Below are positions 1 through 6,723 of a stretch of 24,320 bases of DNA, piece after piece. The stretch spans positions 1 through 24,320 of the forward strand of contig DATCLA010000281.1 of the NCBI GenBank assembly GCA_036564195.1, given 5' to 3'. Position 1 is the first letter of the stretch. Every line of letters starts with the position of its first letter. The notes under the pieces are model-generated. The model saw only the letters and a list, made by a program, of their open reading frames with translations, did no database searches and had not been told where the DNA came from. The translations under genes were made by a program, and so were the position numbers. The stretch is from DATCLA01 sp036564195. GTDB taxonomy: Bacteria; Bacillota; UBA4882; UBA8346.

Positions 1-1
1 G

Positions 2-265
2 CGTTATGCTTTAGCCCATCCCGAAGCAACCTGGCGGATTTGTCTAAAATACCTCCCCGGCCTGGGAGCGGAACAACAAAAACTGGAAAAAGAAGTCCTC
101 TTTACCTCGATGCAACTGTGGGAAAACGAATATACCCGTAAAAACGGGCTCGGCCGCTCCAATCCGAAAGACTGGGAAGCCTCACAGCAACTGATGAAGG
201 AGTTGGGACTGATTAAAAAGACCACTCCCATTAAGAAATTACTCAATCTCAGTTTTATTAAATAA
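2..265 (+). CDS. ABC transporter substrate-binding protein, NMT1/THI5-like (3' end only)
   Basis: An open plus-strand frame runs in from the left edge and stops with TAA at 263-265, giving the last 87 residues. The visible part contains AHPEATWRICLKYLPGLG, then a helix with LWENEYTRKNGLGRSNP, then DWEASQQLMKELGLI near the end. This resembles the C-terminal lobe of periplasmic-type binding proteins of the NMT1/THI5 (thiamine-precursor or aromatic-substrate) group, where a buried LW and a GLI helix close the fold. Such proteins capture substrate outside the membrane and pass it to an ABC permease. The start, the lipobox and the substrate-binding residues lie outside the window, so the substrate is unknown. 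The gene converges on the ACT-domain gene with only 18 nt between the stop codons and no visible terminator. Confidence 0.7.
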   Translation, partial: RYALAHPEATWRICLKYLPGLGAEQQKLEKEVLFTSMQLWENEYTRKNGLGRSNPKDWEASQQLMKELGLIKKTTPIKKLLNLSFIK

Positions 266-283
266 GGGGGATCGTTTATTGTA

Positions 284-694
284 TTAACCCTTCTCCAGCT
301 TTGATTCATTTACCTGATGTCCGGCTTGGCGCAAGGCGGAAACTGCCGCTTTGAGGTCTTTCTCCTTCACCAACAGATAATCCGTGTTATAGGTAGAAAT
401 TGCGAAAATAGCAATGGCTTCTCTGGCCAAGGTTCCGCTGATAACTGCCAGTACTCCAACCATTGCAAAATCTAAAACCGCCGCGATTCGCAAAATCCGC
501 CAGCCCAGTTCGGCGGTTACTCCCTCCGGAACCCGGTCAGTTTCACAGACCAGCGACAGTTCCCCGTCGGTCTTGGTAATTGAAAAAAACTCACCCTGCA
601 ACGCCCGGAGCGGCACCGGCTGCTCAGGACGGAGTTGGCATACAGCATAGCTGTTTGGCAATACTTCAAAGGTAAATTTATCTGAATCCATCAT
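284..694 (-). CDS. ACT domain-containing protein
   Basis: A 136-residue protein with the look of the ACT_7/CASTOR-like family of small stand-alone ACT proteins. The N-terminal half (about 5-65) holds a beta-rich segment ending in a GELSLVCE strand. The C-terminal half (about 70-130) holds the typical pattern VLAVISGTLAREAIAIFAIS, followed by TYNTDYLLVKEKDLKAAV. ACT domains bind amino acids or other small ligands and often regulate metabolic enzymes; no catalytic residues are expected. Two ATGs stand in tandem (694 and 691). A GGAGGA at 707-712 lies 12 nt before the first and 15 nt before the second, so 694 is preferred. The gene is monocistronic and convergent with the transporter gene. Its ligand cannot be read from the sequence. 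Confidence 0.8.
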   Translation of the reverse strand: MMDSDKFTFEVLPNSYAVCQLRPEQPVPLRALQGEFFSITKTDGELSLVCETDRVPEGVTAELGWRILRIAAVLDFAMVGVLAVISGTLAREAIAIFAISTYNTDYLLVKEKDLKAAVSALRQAGHQVNESKLEKG

Positions 695-723
695 CCCTCA
701 ATCCTTTCCTCCGAATAACCTGA

Positions 724-755
724 CTCAGACTTAACCGGTCTGAGGCAACATTATA
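724..755 (-). promoter_or_regulatory. Possible -10 box and dyad at the start of the ACT-domain gene transcript
   Basis: On the minus strand a perfect TATAAT lies at 755-750, with no good -35 box 16-18 nt further up. A transcript from it would begin near 743. A perfect 7-bp inverted repeat, CTCAGAC (724-730) and GTCTGAG (738-744) with a 7-nt loop, begins at that point. It could be an operator over the start site or a 5' mRNA stem-loop. The weak -35 keeps confidence low. Confidence 0.35.
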
Positions 756-821
756 ATTCACCCTTTTAACGCAATATGTCGGTAGAAGAATCCGAATCAG
801 GCACTATATATTGTGTTAAAA
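751..821 (+). repeat. Intergenic element, copy A
   Basis: This stretch aligns with 11546-11613 on the same strand. The shared blocks in order are ATTC, TTTAAC, ATAT, ATCC, TCAG and an exact 16-mer ATATATTGTGTTAAAA (806-821 here). Small indels separate the blocks. Both copies lie in the gap upstream of a minus-strand gene, about 110-115 nt from its start codon. Just beyond the 16-mer, both have a plus-strand ATG-AAM-CCN that opens a short ORF (here 825-881, 18 codons, starting MNPF). It may be a diverged insertion-sequence end or a shared regulatory element. Confidence 0.5.
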
Positions 822-990
822 CTTTATGAACCCATTTAGGTGTTATCCAATATATGTATATTATAAGACATTTTCTGGATAAAAGCAGCACTTTTATTTA
901 TACTTTTTAACCGTATACCCCTGCCTAAGCCAGCCGTGCTTCTCCAGGGGAAAAACGACACGGTTCCGGTAAAAAACTATGAATTTAAAA

Positions 991-1026
991 TAAAGCCACC
1001 GGTGGTTTAGCAGCCGGTGGCTTTTA
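991..1026 (-). terminator. Rho-independent terminator of adhE
   Basis: A perfect 8-bp stem GCCACCGG/CCGGTGGC (995-1002 with 1014-1021) encloses an 11-nt loop. On the minus strand it is followed by TTTATTTTAAAT. It lies 27 nt past the adhE stop codon. The plus strand also shows AAA before and TTTT after the stem, so it may work in both directions, but no plus-strand gene precedes it. Confidence 0.85.
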
Positions 1027-1052
1027 GGGTGTCCCTTAATTTTCTTCTTGTT

Positions 1053-3704
1053 TTAATTCTGGTTAGACCGGTACAAAAGTTCAGTACTGTTGGCGTTATT
1101 TGCCTTGCCATCTCCAAGCGCTTCACGGTAGATCGCTTCAATCTCCGCCACCAGGGGCATCCGGGGGTTAGTCCCGGTACACTGGTCATTGAAGGCGATA
1201 TCGGCCATAGACCGCAACTCTCGTTCTAAATCCTGTGGCGCCACTCCGGCCTCGCTTAAGGAGAGCGGGAGCTGCAACTCAGTCATCAGGTCACGGATTG
1301 CCTGGATTAAGCTGCTGATTCCTTCGGCAGTTGTCGCCGCTGGCAGTCCGAGGAACCGGGCAATTTCCGCGTAGCGGTCGGCAGCAATGGGATATTCATA
1401 TTGCGGAAAGGCCGTGAACTTAGTCGGTTTTTTAGCGTTATAGGCAATCACATACGGCAACAAAATGGCATTAGCCCGACCGTGGGGGATCTGGAACTTT
1501 CCGCCCAGGATATGAGCCATACTGTGGTTTAGGCCTAGAAAGGCATTGGTAAAGGCCATCCCTGCAATACAGGAGGCATTATGCATCTTTTCCCGGGCCA
1601 CTTTATCCCGGCCGTTGCGGTAGGCTTTCGGTAAATACTCGAAGACTATTTTAATTGCTTTCTCTGCTAAAGCATCGGTATAATCGGAAGCCATTACCGA
1701 GACATAGGCCTCAATTGCATGGGTCAGGACATCCATTCCGGTATCTGCGGTTACCGTAGGCGGGACGGTCAAGACCAGTTCCGGATCGATAATCGCGATA
1801 TCCGGAGTTAGCTCATAATCAGCCAACGGATATTTGATATTCCGTTGTTTATCGGTTATCACCGCGAAGGCAGTGACTTCCGAACCGGTCCCCGAAGTAG
1901 TGGGAATGGCTACAAAAGTCGCTTTCTTACCTAACTGAGGGAATTTAAAAGCCCGTTTGCGAATATCGGCAAATTTTAACCTTAAAGTTTCAAACTCCGT
2001 CTCCGGGTTTTCATAGAAAAGCCACATTCCTTTGGCTGCGTCAATCGCCGAACCGCCTCCCAGAGCAATGATAATATCCGGCTGAAACTGGTTCATCCGG
2101 TGACACCCTTTAGCGACGGTTTCAACCGACGGGTCCGGCTCTACTTCCGAGAAGATCTGATATTCCAGGGGGATCTTATCCAAGTGGTATTCCACTTTTT
2201 CGACAAAACCCAATTTAACCATATACGGATCAGTAACAATAAAAGCCTTCTTCCCTTTCAGCTTCGCCAGATACTGCAGGGAGCCATATTCAAAATAGAC
2301 CTTCTGCGGAATTTTAAACCACTTCATCCGGTCTTTTCGGATCGCCACCCGTTTAACATTCAGCAAATTAGCGACACTGACATTATCAGTGGTTGAGTTA
2401 CGGCCCATGGAACCGCAACCTAAAGTTAATGAAGGGGTATTGGTGTTATAAAGATCCCCGATAGCGCCATGGGCTGAAGGTGAATTTACCAGCAACCGGC
2501 CGCAGCGGACCTGACGGGCAAATTCATCAATCACTGGTTGGTTATTAGAATGAATGACTGCCGAATGTCCCAACCCGCCGAACTCGGTCATCTCTTCACA
2601 ACGACGAATCCCCTCCTTGTAATCAGTCACTGTATAATAGGCTAAAATCGGGCTCAATTTTTCCCGGGACAACGGATATTCCGGCCCCACTCCCTCCAAT
2701 TGCGCCACCAAGATCTTGGTATCTTCCGGTACTTTGATCCCGGCCGCCGCCGCAATCTTCACCGCCGACTGGCCGACCACAGCAGCGCTCATCCCGCCGC
2801 TTTTTTCATCAATAGCCACTTTGGCAACGGCCGTAATCTCCTCGGGTTTCAAAAAATAGCAGCCGTATTCGGTCATAATTGCTTGCACTTCCGCAGCAAT
2901 CTCCCGGTCGACAATCACCGCTTGTTCGGAAGCACAAATCATACCGTTATCAAAGGTTTTACTTAAAATCAGATCAGCGACCGAACGACGGAGATTGGCT
3001 GTTTTTTCAATATAGCACGGAACATTACCCGGGCCCACTCCCAAAGCAGGTTTGCCACAGGAATAAGCAGCCTCGACCATTCCCGGGCCACCGGTTGCCA
3101 GAACCAGACTGATTCCCGGGTGTTTCATTAAAAGGTGAGTGGCTTCAATCGAAGGTGTCGCGATCCACTCGATACAATGCTCCGGCGCGCCGGCAGCCAC
3201 TGCTGCCTCCCGCATTACTGTAGCAGCAGCAATACTTGACTTAATCGCTTTGGGATGAAAACTGAAAATTATCGGATTGCGGGTTTTCAAAGCGATTAAA
3301 CATTTAAACATCGTGGTTGAAGTCGGATTCGTCACCGGTGTCACTCCGGCGATTACTCCGATGGGCTCAGCAACTTTCATATAGCCTTCTTCCCAGTTTT
3401 CCTCGATTACTCCAACAGTCTTCTCGCTTTTTATGTCATGGTAAACGTACTCAGTTGCAAAGAGGTTTTTCGCGATCTTATCCTCGTAAACTCCCATTCC
3501 GGTCTCTTCATAGGCCAGCCAGGCCAGTTTCATATGTTGATCAACACCGGCCAGGGCCATTGCCCGCACGATCCCGTCAATCTGCTGCTGGTTATACTCC
3601 ATTAACCTGGACTGGGCCAGGCCGGCTCTTTTGACCAACTCATCAATTACCGTCTTAATATCCCTCTGTTCCACCAGCTTTTCCTCTTTATTCTGCTCAA
3701 CCAT
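1053..3704 (-). CDS. adhE: Bifunctional acetaldehyde-CoA/alcohol dehydrogenase AdhE
   Basis: AdhE reduces acetyl-CoA to acetaldehyde and then to ethanol, using two NADH, and forms cytosolic spirosomes. The protein is about 883 residues, normal for the family. The N-terminal part (about 1-440) is a CoA-acylating aldehyde dehydrogenase with FDNGMICASEQA, whose Cys (about 257) is the thioester nucleophile. The C-terminal part (about 455-870) is an iron-dependent alcohol dehydrogenase with GGGSAIDAAKGMW, TTSGTGSEVT and the metal-binding stretch LNHSMAHILGGKFQIPHGRA. An in-frame GTG at 3713 overlaps the ribosome binding site AGGGGGG (3713-3719), so the ATG at 3704, 8 nt downstream of it, is chosen. 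The gene stands alone between a terminator and a 183-nt leader region with Rex-like operators, which fits NADH-responsive control. It suggests ethanol fermentation. Confidence 0.97.
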   Translation of the reverse strand: MVEQNKEEKLVEQRDIKTVIDELVKRAGLAQSRLMEYNQQQIDGIVRAMALAGVDQHMKLAWLAYEETGMGVYEDKIAKNLFATEYVYHDIKSEKTVGVIEENWEEGYMKVAEPIGVIAGVTPVTNPTSTTMFKCLIALKTRNPIIFSFHPKAIKSSIAAATVMREAAVAAGAPEHCIEWIATPSIEATHLLMKHPGISLVLATGGPGMVEAAYSCGKPALGVGPGNVPCYIEKTANLRRSVADLILSKTFDNGMICASEQAVIVDREIAAEVQAIMTEYGCYFLKPEEITAVAKVAIDEKSGGMSAAVVGQSAVKIAAAAGIKVPEDTKILVAQLEGVGPEYPLSREKLSPILAYYTVTDYKEGIRRCEEMTEFGGLGHSAVIHSNNQPVIDEFARQVRCGRLLVNSPSAHGAIGDLYNTNTPSLTLGCGSMGRNSTTDNVSVANLLNVKRVAIRKDRMKWFKIPQKVYFEYGSLQYLAKLKGKKAFIVTDPYMVKLGFVEKVEYHLDKIPLEYQIFSEVEPDPSVETVAKGCHRMNQFQPDIIIALGGGSAIDAAKGMWLFYENPETEFETLRLKFADIRKRAFKFPQLGKKATFVAIPTTSGTGSEVTAFAVITDKQRNIKYPLADYELTPDIAIIDPELVLTVPPTVTADTGMDVLTHAIEAYVSVMASDYTDALAEKAIKIVFEYLPKAYRNGRDKVAREKMHNASCIAGMAFTNAFLGLNHSMAHILGGKFQIPHGRANAILLPYVIAYNAKKPTKFTAFPQYEYPIAADRYAEIARFLGLPAATTAEGISSLIQAIRDLMTELQLPLSLSEAGVAPQDLERELRSMADIAFNDQCTGTNPRMPLVAEIEAIYREALGDGKANNANSTELLYRSNQN

Positions 3705-3734
3705 CTGATTCACCCCCCTAACGTCTATTGTGGT

Positions 3735-3763
3735 TTTTTAGCACCATTTTAATACAATGACAA
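3735..3763 (-). promoter_or_regulatory. Candidate adhE promoter
   Basis: On the minus strand, TTGTCA (3763-3758) is followed after 17 nt by TAAAAA (3740-3735), preceded by a TG as in extended -10 boxes. The transcript would begin near 3728, about 24 nt before the ATG. The -10 matches consensus at only 4 of 6 positions. A rival -35 (TTGACC, 3781-3776) lacks a good partner at 16-18 nt. Confidence 0.35.
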
Positions 3764-3801
3764 GTCCATTGGTACGGTCAATCCTGAACTGCAAAAATAG
3801 T

Positions 3802-3819
3802 TTGTTAAATTTTTAACAA
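3802..3819. promoter_or_regulatory. Rex-type operator, proximal
   Basis: TTGTTAAATTTTTAACAA is an inverted repeat of 8-bp arms around TT. It fits the Rex operator pattern TTGTKAANNNNTTMACAA. Rex is the NADH/NAD+-sensing repressor of fermentation genes in Gram-positive bacteria, and adhE is one of its best-known targets. The site lies about 100 nt upstream of the adhE ATG. Confidence 0.75.
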
Positions 3820-3887
3820 TCTATTTGAAAAAAATAACAACTCTTGCTTTGATTATAACTGACATTAATCTCATTGTAAAGTTAACA

Positions 3888-3905
3888 TTGTGAAAAATTT
3901 CACTA
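3888..3905. promoter_or_regulatory. Rex-type operator, distal, overlapping the aroE stop codon
   Basis: TTGTGAAAAATTTCACTA has the arms TTGTGAAA and TTTCACTA around AA. It differs from the palindromic Rex consensus (TTGTGAAANNTTTCACAA) at one base. It lies 83 nt centre-to-centre roughly (86 nt) upstream of the proximal site and runs into the last codon of aroE. A second site at this spacing could allow cooperative or looping repression of adhE. Confidence 0.55.
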
Positions 3906-4754
3906 TTTCTGAGCAAATTCCAGTGCTTGCCGCATGGCTGCCAGCGGTGGTTCTGTCTCAAACCAGAGCCGAAAACTTTCCGCCCCTTGAAATAGCAACA
4001 ATGAGAGTCCGGTCAACACCCGGCAGCCCGCAGCCGCTGCCTCAATACTTAACCTCGTCCCGCCCGGGCGGTATACCAGGTCGTAGACAAATAAGCCGGG
4101 ATGTAAATTTGCCGGGGGAATTAAAGAACGTTCTTCCCTTAGCCCTACGGAAGTTGTATTAATTACCAAATCAAAACGGCTGAAATCCAAGTTACCAAGT
4201 TGGCTTAATTCCCGAGCCGTCAGGCTAAACCGGTTATCCTTTCTTACTTTTTCCTGCAGGGCGATTACTTTTTTAAAATCACGGTTTACCACAGTCAAAG
4301 AAGCAATCCCCGCTTTGATCAGACTATAGATCACTGCCTGCGCCGACCCACCCGCGCCTAACAGCAACACCCTTTTACCTTCCGGATCAAAATTACCGTC
4401 CTCACGTAACGAACGGATGAGGCCGGTTCCGTCAGTGCTGGTACCCAACAATTTACCGTTACGATTGATAATGGTATTAACCGACCCGCTCTGAACCGAA
4501 TCGCCGAAAACCTGATCCAATTCTCTGATGATTGCCTGTTTATGAGGAATAGTAATATTTACGCCTTTAATTCCTAAAGCCCGGATGCCCCGAACCGCGT
4601 CGGCCAAGGTGGCGGGACTGATCTGAAAGGCTACATAGACACAATCCAGTTGCAAAGCTTTAAAAGCCGCATTATGCATCACCGGAGAAAGACTATGGCC
4701 AATTGGGTCGCCAAAAACGGCATAGATTGAAGTATTAGCATTAATCGCACTCAT
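3903..4754 (-). CDS. aroE: Shikimate dehydrogenase AroE
   Basis: AroE reduces 3-dehydroshikimate to shikimate with NADPH in the aromatic amino-acid pathway. The protein has 283 residues, normal length. The substrate-binding domain shows SLSPVMHN (21-28), NITIPHK with the catalytic Lys72, and STDGT with the catalytic Asp108. The nucleotide domain shows GAGGSA (133-138), NRD where NADP specificity is set, and NTTSVGL. The C-terminal GLSLLLFQGAESFRLW closes the active site. The ATG at 4754 has only a weak AGAGAAAG ribosome binding site. No other shikimate-pathway gene is nearby. The downstream adhE has its own control region, so the two are probably separate units. The stop TAG lies inside a Rex-like site. 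Confidence 0.96.
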   Translation of the reverse strand: MSAINANTSIYAVFGDPIGHSLSPVMHNAAFKALQLDCVYVAFQISPATLADAVRGIRALGIKGVNITIPHKQAIIRELDQVFGDSVQSGSVNTIINRNGKLLGTSTDGTGLIRSLREDGNFDPEGKRVLLLGAGGSAQAVIYSLIKAGIASLTVVNRDFKKVIALQEKVRKDNRFSLTARELSQLGNLDFSRFDLVINTTSVGLREERSLIPPANLHPGLFVYDLVYRPGGTRLSIEAAAAGCRVLTGLSLLLFQGAESFRLWFETEPPLAAMRQALEFAQK

Positions 4755-4884
4755 AAATAATTACTTTCTCTTTAATCAACAATTATCCTGCCGAACTTTG
4801 GACTTAATAATAAAATATAAACAACCTTAAATAGTTAGCATTATCATAATTTACAGAATTATCAAATATTATTGCAGGAATTTA

Positions 4885-4913
4885 TTTACAGGAAAGGAAT
4901 ATTAATCTATAGT
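4885..4913 (+). promoter_or_regulatory. Sigma-A-type promoter for the PH-domain membrane protein
   Basis: TTTACA (4885-4890) and TATAGT (4908-4913) are 17 nt apart, giving a start near 4920 and a leader of about 100 nt. A 5-bp inverted repeat GTTCT/AGAAC (4919-4923 with 4931-4935) sits at the predicted 5' end. A smaller one, TCAA/TTGA (4936-4946), follows it. Confidence 0.5.
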
Positions 4914-5023
4914 ATTATGTTCTTAGGTTTAGAACTCAAGTTTTGATAACCTACATTACTGTTGCTAAACCAATTCTGTTGCGCAAAATTAAAAATAGGT
5001 ATTTCCAAGGAGAGTTTTAAAAG

Positions 5024-5593
5024 ATGGATCAACTGTTGGCAAAGACTTTGTTAAAGCACGAACGGGTTCTTTGGATTGGCCAACCTAAACCAACCGCACT
5101 TTTTACGAAGGAAGATATTTTTCTAATTCCTTTTAGTATTTTATGGGGCGGTTTTGCTATCTATTGGGAAATCATAATTTTCTTTAGCAAAGACGATAAC
5201 GGTAACCGTTCCCCATTAATCTTCATTTTACTGGGATTGCCTTTTGCGTTATTCGGCTTTTATACCATCTTCGGACGCTTTATCTATAAAGTCTGGTCCA
5301 AAAGGAATACCTTTTATGCGATTACCAACAAAAGAATCATCGTGCTTAATAAGAACAAAGCAGTTTTACAAACTACCGAAATCCGTTCGATCCCCAGCAT
5401 CAAAAAGATCATCGGCCCCAATGGTGTCGGTACTGTAAAATTCGGAAAAACTAAGATCAAACCGGCATTGGAGAATACCGGTATGGACTTTTTGGATCCT
5501 TTCATAAACAACCGGGTACTGGCGTTTTATGATATACCTGATGTCAGCAAAGTATATAAAATAGTTCATAAACTGAAACACAAACGCCATTAA
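5024..5593 (+). CDS. Membrane protein with PH-like (bPH) domain
   Basis: A 189-residue protein of unknown function. The N-terminus reads HERVLWIGQPKPTALFTKED, the opening usually seen in bacterial membrane proteins with a PH-like domain. Two hydrophobic segments follow (about 33-55 and 64-88). Then comes a basic patch and FYAITNKRIIVLNKNKAVL (about 99-117), the first strands of a bPH domain as in YdbS/YdbT-type proteins. The rest (about 118-175) is strand-rich and ends in a basic HKLKHKRH tail. The domain probably lies on the cytoplasmic side. The ATG at 5024 has AAGGAGA at 5007-5013. It is one of only two plus-strand genes and stands alone with its own promoter. No substrate or partner can be inferred. 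Confidence 0.75.
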   Translation: MDQLLAKTLLKHERVLWIGQPKPTALFTKEDIFLIPFSILWGGFAIYWEIIIFFSKDDNGNRSPLIFILLGLPFALFGFYTIFGRFIYKVWSKRNTFYAITNKRIIVLNKNKAVLQTTEIRSIPSIKKIIGPNGVGTVKFGKTKIKPALENTGMDFLDPFINNRVLAFYDIPDVSKVYKIVHKLKHKRH

Positions 5594-5651
5594 GACTGCT
5601 ACCGGCAGTTAAAATCAGAAGGTCTTAAATTATGAGTTACCTCTCCATAGT

Positions 5652-6455
5652 TTAGAAGGCGAAGTTGGTTTTAGCCAGATTTCTTCTTAACCAGATCCCG
5701 GGACATAACCAAAAGAAAAGATCCCAATAAGCTTTTTCGCCATAATTAGTATTACTGCCGTTGGTCAAACCACGCTGTTTTAACCCGGGAATGGTGGCCT
5801 TAAAACTGCCGGAGGTTAGATCACAATAGGCGGCTTCTTGTAAAGCAGCAGAGAAATCCCGGATCCGCACTTTTTTGACATCCGGGGAGTTTAAAAATAC
5901 TACACTTAACTCCGGATCGTCTTTGATTCGCTGGCCCAGATCATAGCGGGCGTTCTTCGAGTTGAAATCCATAGTGTCCGGGAGTTCTACTGCGCTAAAT
6001 AAAACACTGAAGTCCTCGATAAACTGAATCTTATTCCGGGCTAGAAAAGCAATGGCATCTGCTGTATAAATTACCAACTCCAGTCCAGGACAGTTGCAAT
6101 TGGGAGCTGTTGTAAGAGTGCGGCAATAATTATATCCCAAATCCGACAGAAAACGGCGTCGAATTTGTTGGTCCGAATAACAGAGTTTAGCATAATTACT
6201 CAACTCGAACAGGCTGTTGATATCATTGAGCTCATTAAAATACCGCATATCGCTTTCTTTCAATAAATCTTTCAAGATATCAAGTGCCGCCGGCCCAAAA
6301 TTGTTAATAATTTTGGTTTTGAGCTCTTCCACATTTAAATGTTGGATTTCCTCCGAACGTTCCACCATAACTCTGGCGACCAGGTGTTCTTTACTTATAT
6401 AATGGCCAAGCTCAAACAGGTTCCCTTTCTCGATCTGGGCACAATTATCTGTCAT
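5652..6455 (-). CDS. Hypothetical protein of unknown family
   Basis: I do not recognise this 267-residue protein. It is acidic and helical in its first half, with FELSNYAKLCYSDQQIRRRF around 85-105. A cysteine cluster, TTAPNCNCPG, follows near 115-125, then a segment with VIYTADAIAFLARNKIQFIE. The C-terminal 30 residues are aromatic and hydrophobic, with YWDLFFWLCPGIWLRR. There is no signal peptide and no convincing membrane span. A GTG at 6467 overlaps the ribosome binding site AGGTGG (6464-6469), so the ATG at 6455, 8 nt downstream of it, is the likely start. The gene is alone in an AT-rich stretch, convergent with the PH-domain gene and followed by no clear terminator. It may be lineage-specific or acquired. 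That it is a gene rests on its length and the good ribosome binding site. Confidence 0.65.
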   Translation of the reverse strand: MTDNCAQIEKGNLFELGHYISKEHLVARVMVERSEEIQHLNVEELKTKIINNFGPAALDILKDLLKESDMRYFNELNDINSLFELSNYAKLCYSDQQIRRRFLSDLGYNYCRTLTTAPNCNCPGLELVIYTADAIAFLARNKIQFIEDFSVLFSAVELPDTMDFNSKNARYDLGQRIKDDPELSVVFLNSPDVKKVRIRDFSAALQEAAYCDLTSGSFKATIPGLKQRGLTNGSNTNYGEKAYWDLFFWLCPGIWLRRNLAKTNFAF

Positions 6456-6636
6456 TTTGGTTACCACCTATTTACGTTTATGGATATTTTTTACTTATAA
6501 TTGGTTGTTTAATTATTCGGGATCGCTCAATATTTTCCTTCATTATTCATTTTATTTTTTTCACATTTTGACTCACTGCTGCTGCAACTGTTTTCCCCAA
6601 AACCTATGAAAATCTTGGCTGAGCTTCGGCTTCATG

Positions 6637-6668
6637 AAAAAATAAAAAATGGAAAATTAGATTTTCCA
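6637..6668 (-). terminator. Terminator downstream of yqeH
   Basis: A perfect 8-bp stem TGGAAAAT/ATTTTCCA (6650-6657 with 6661-6668) has a 3-nt loop. On the minus strand it is followed by TTTTTTATTTTTT. It lies 56 nt past the yqeH stop codon and ends the yqeH cluster before the orphan gene. The stem is AT-rich but the U-tract is strong. Confidence 0.8.
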
Positions 6669-6723
6669 CTTTTTCGGCAATAAATACTTCATAAAAATGC
6701 GGTTCCGGTCTTAAATTCGGTTA

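Noticed and set aside
414..650. Plus-strand open frame inside the ACT-domain gene
   Set aside because: Low-complexity translation, no ribosome binding site, and antisense to a gene with clear family features. Other antisense frames within adhE, yqeH, nifS and rarA were dropped for the same reason.
3872..3890. A third Rex-like sequence, TGTTAACTTTACAA on the minus strand
   Set aside because: The arms are two bases too close together and only partly match; kept as chance similarity near the distal site.
5590..5628. Inverted repeats between the two convergent genes (TTAAGAC/GTCTTAA and ACTGC/GCAGT) as a bidirectional terminator
   Set aside because: No U-tract follows on either strand and the two stems compete; evidence is too weak for a terminator call.
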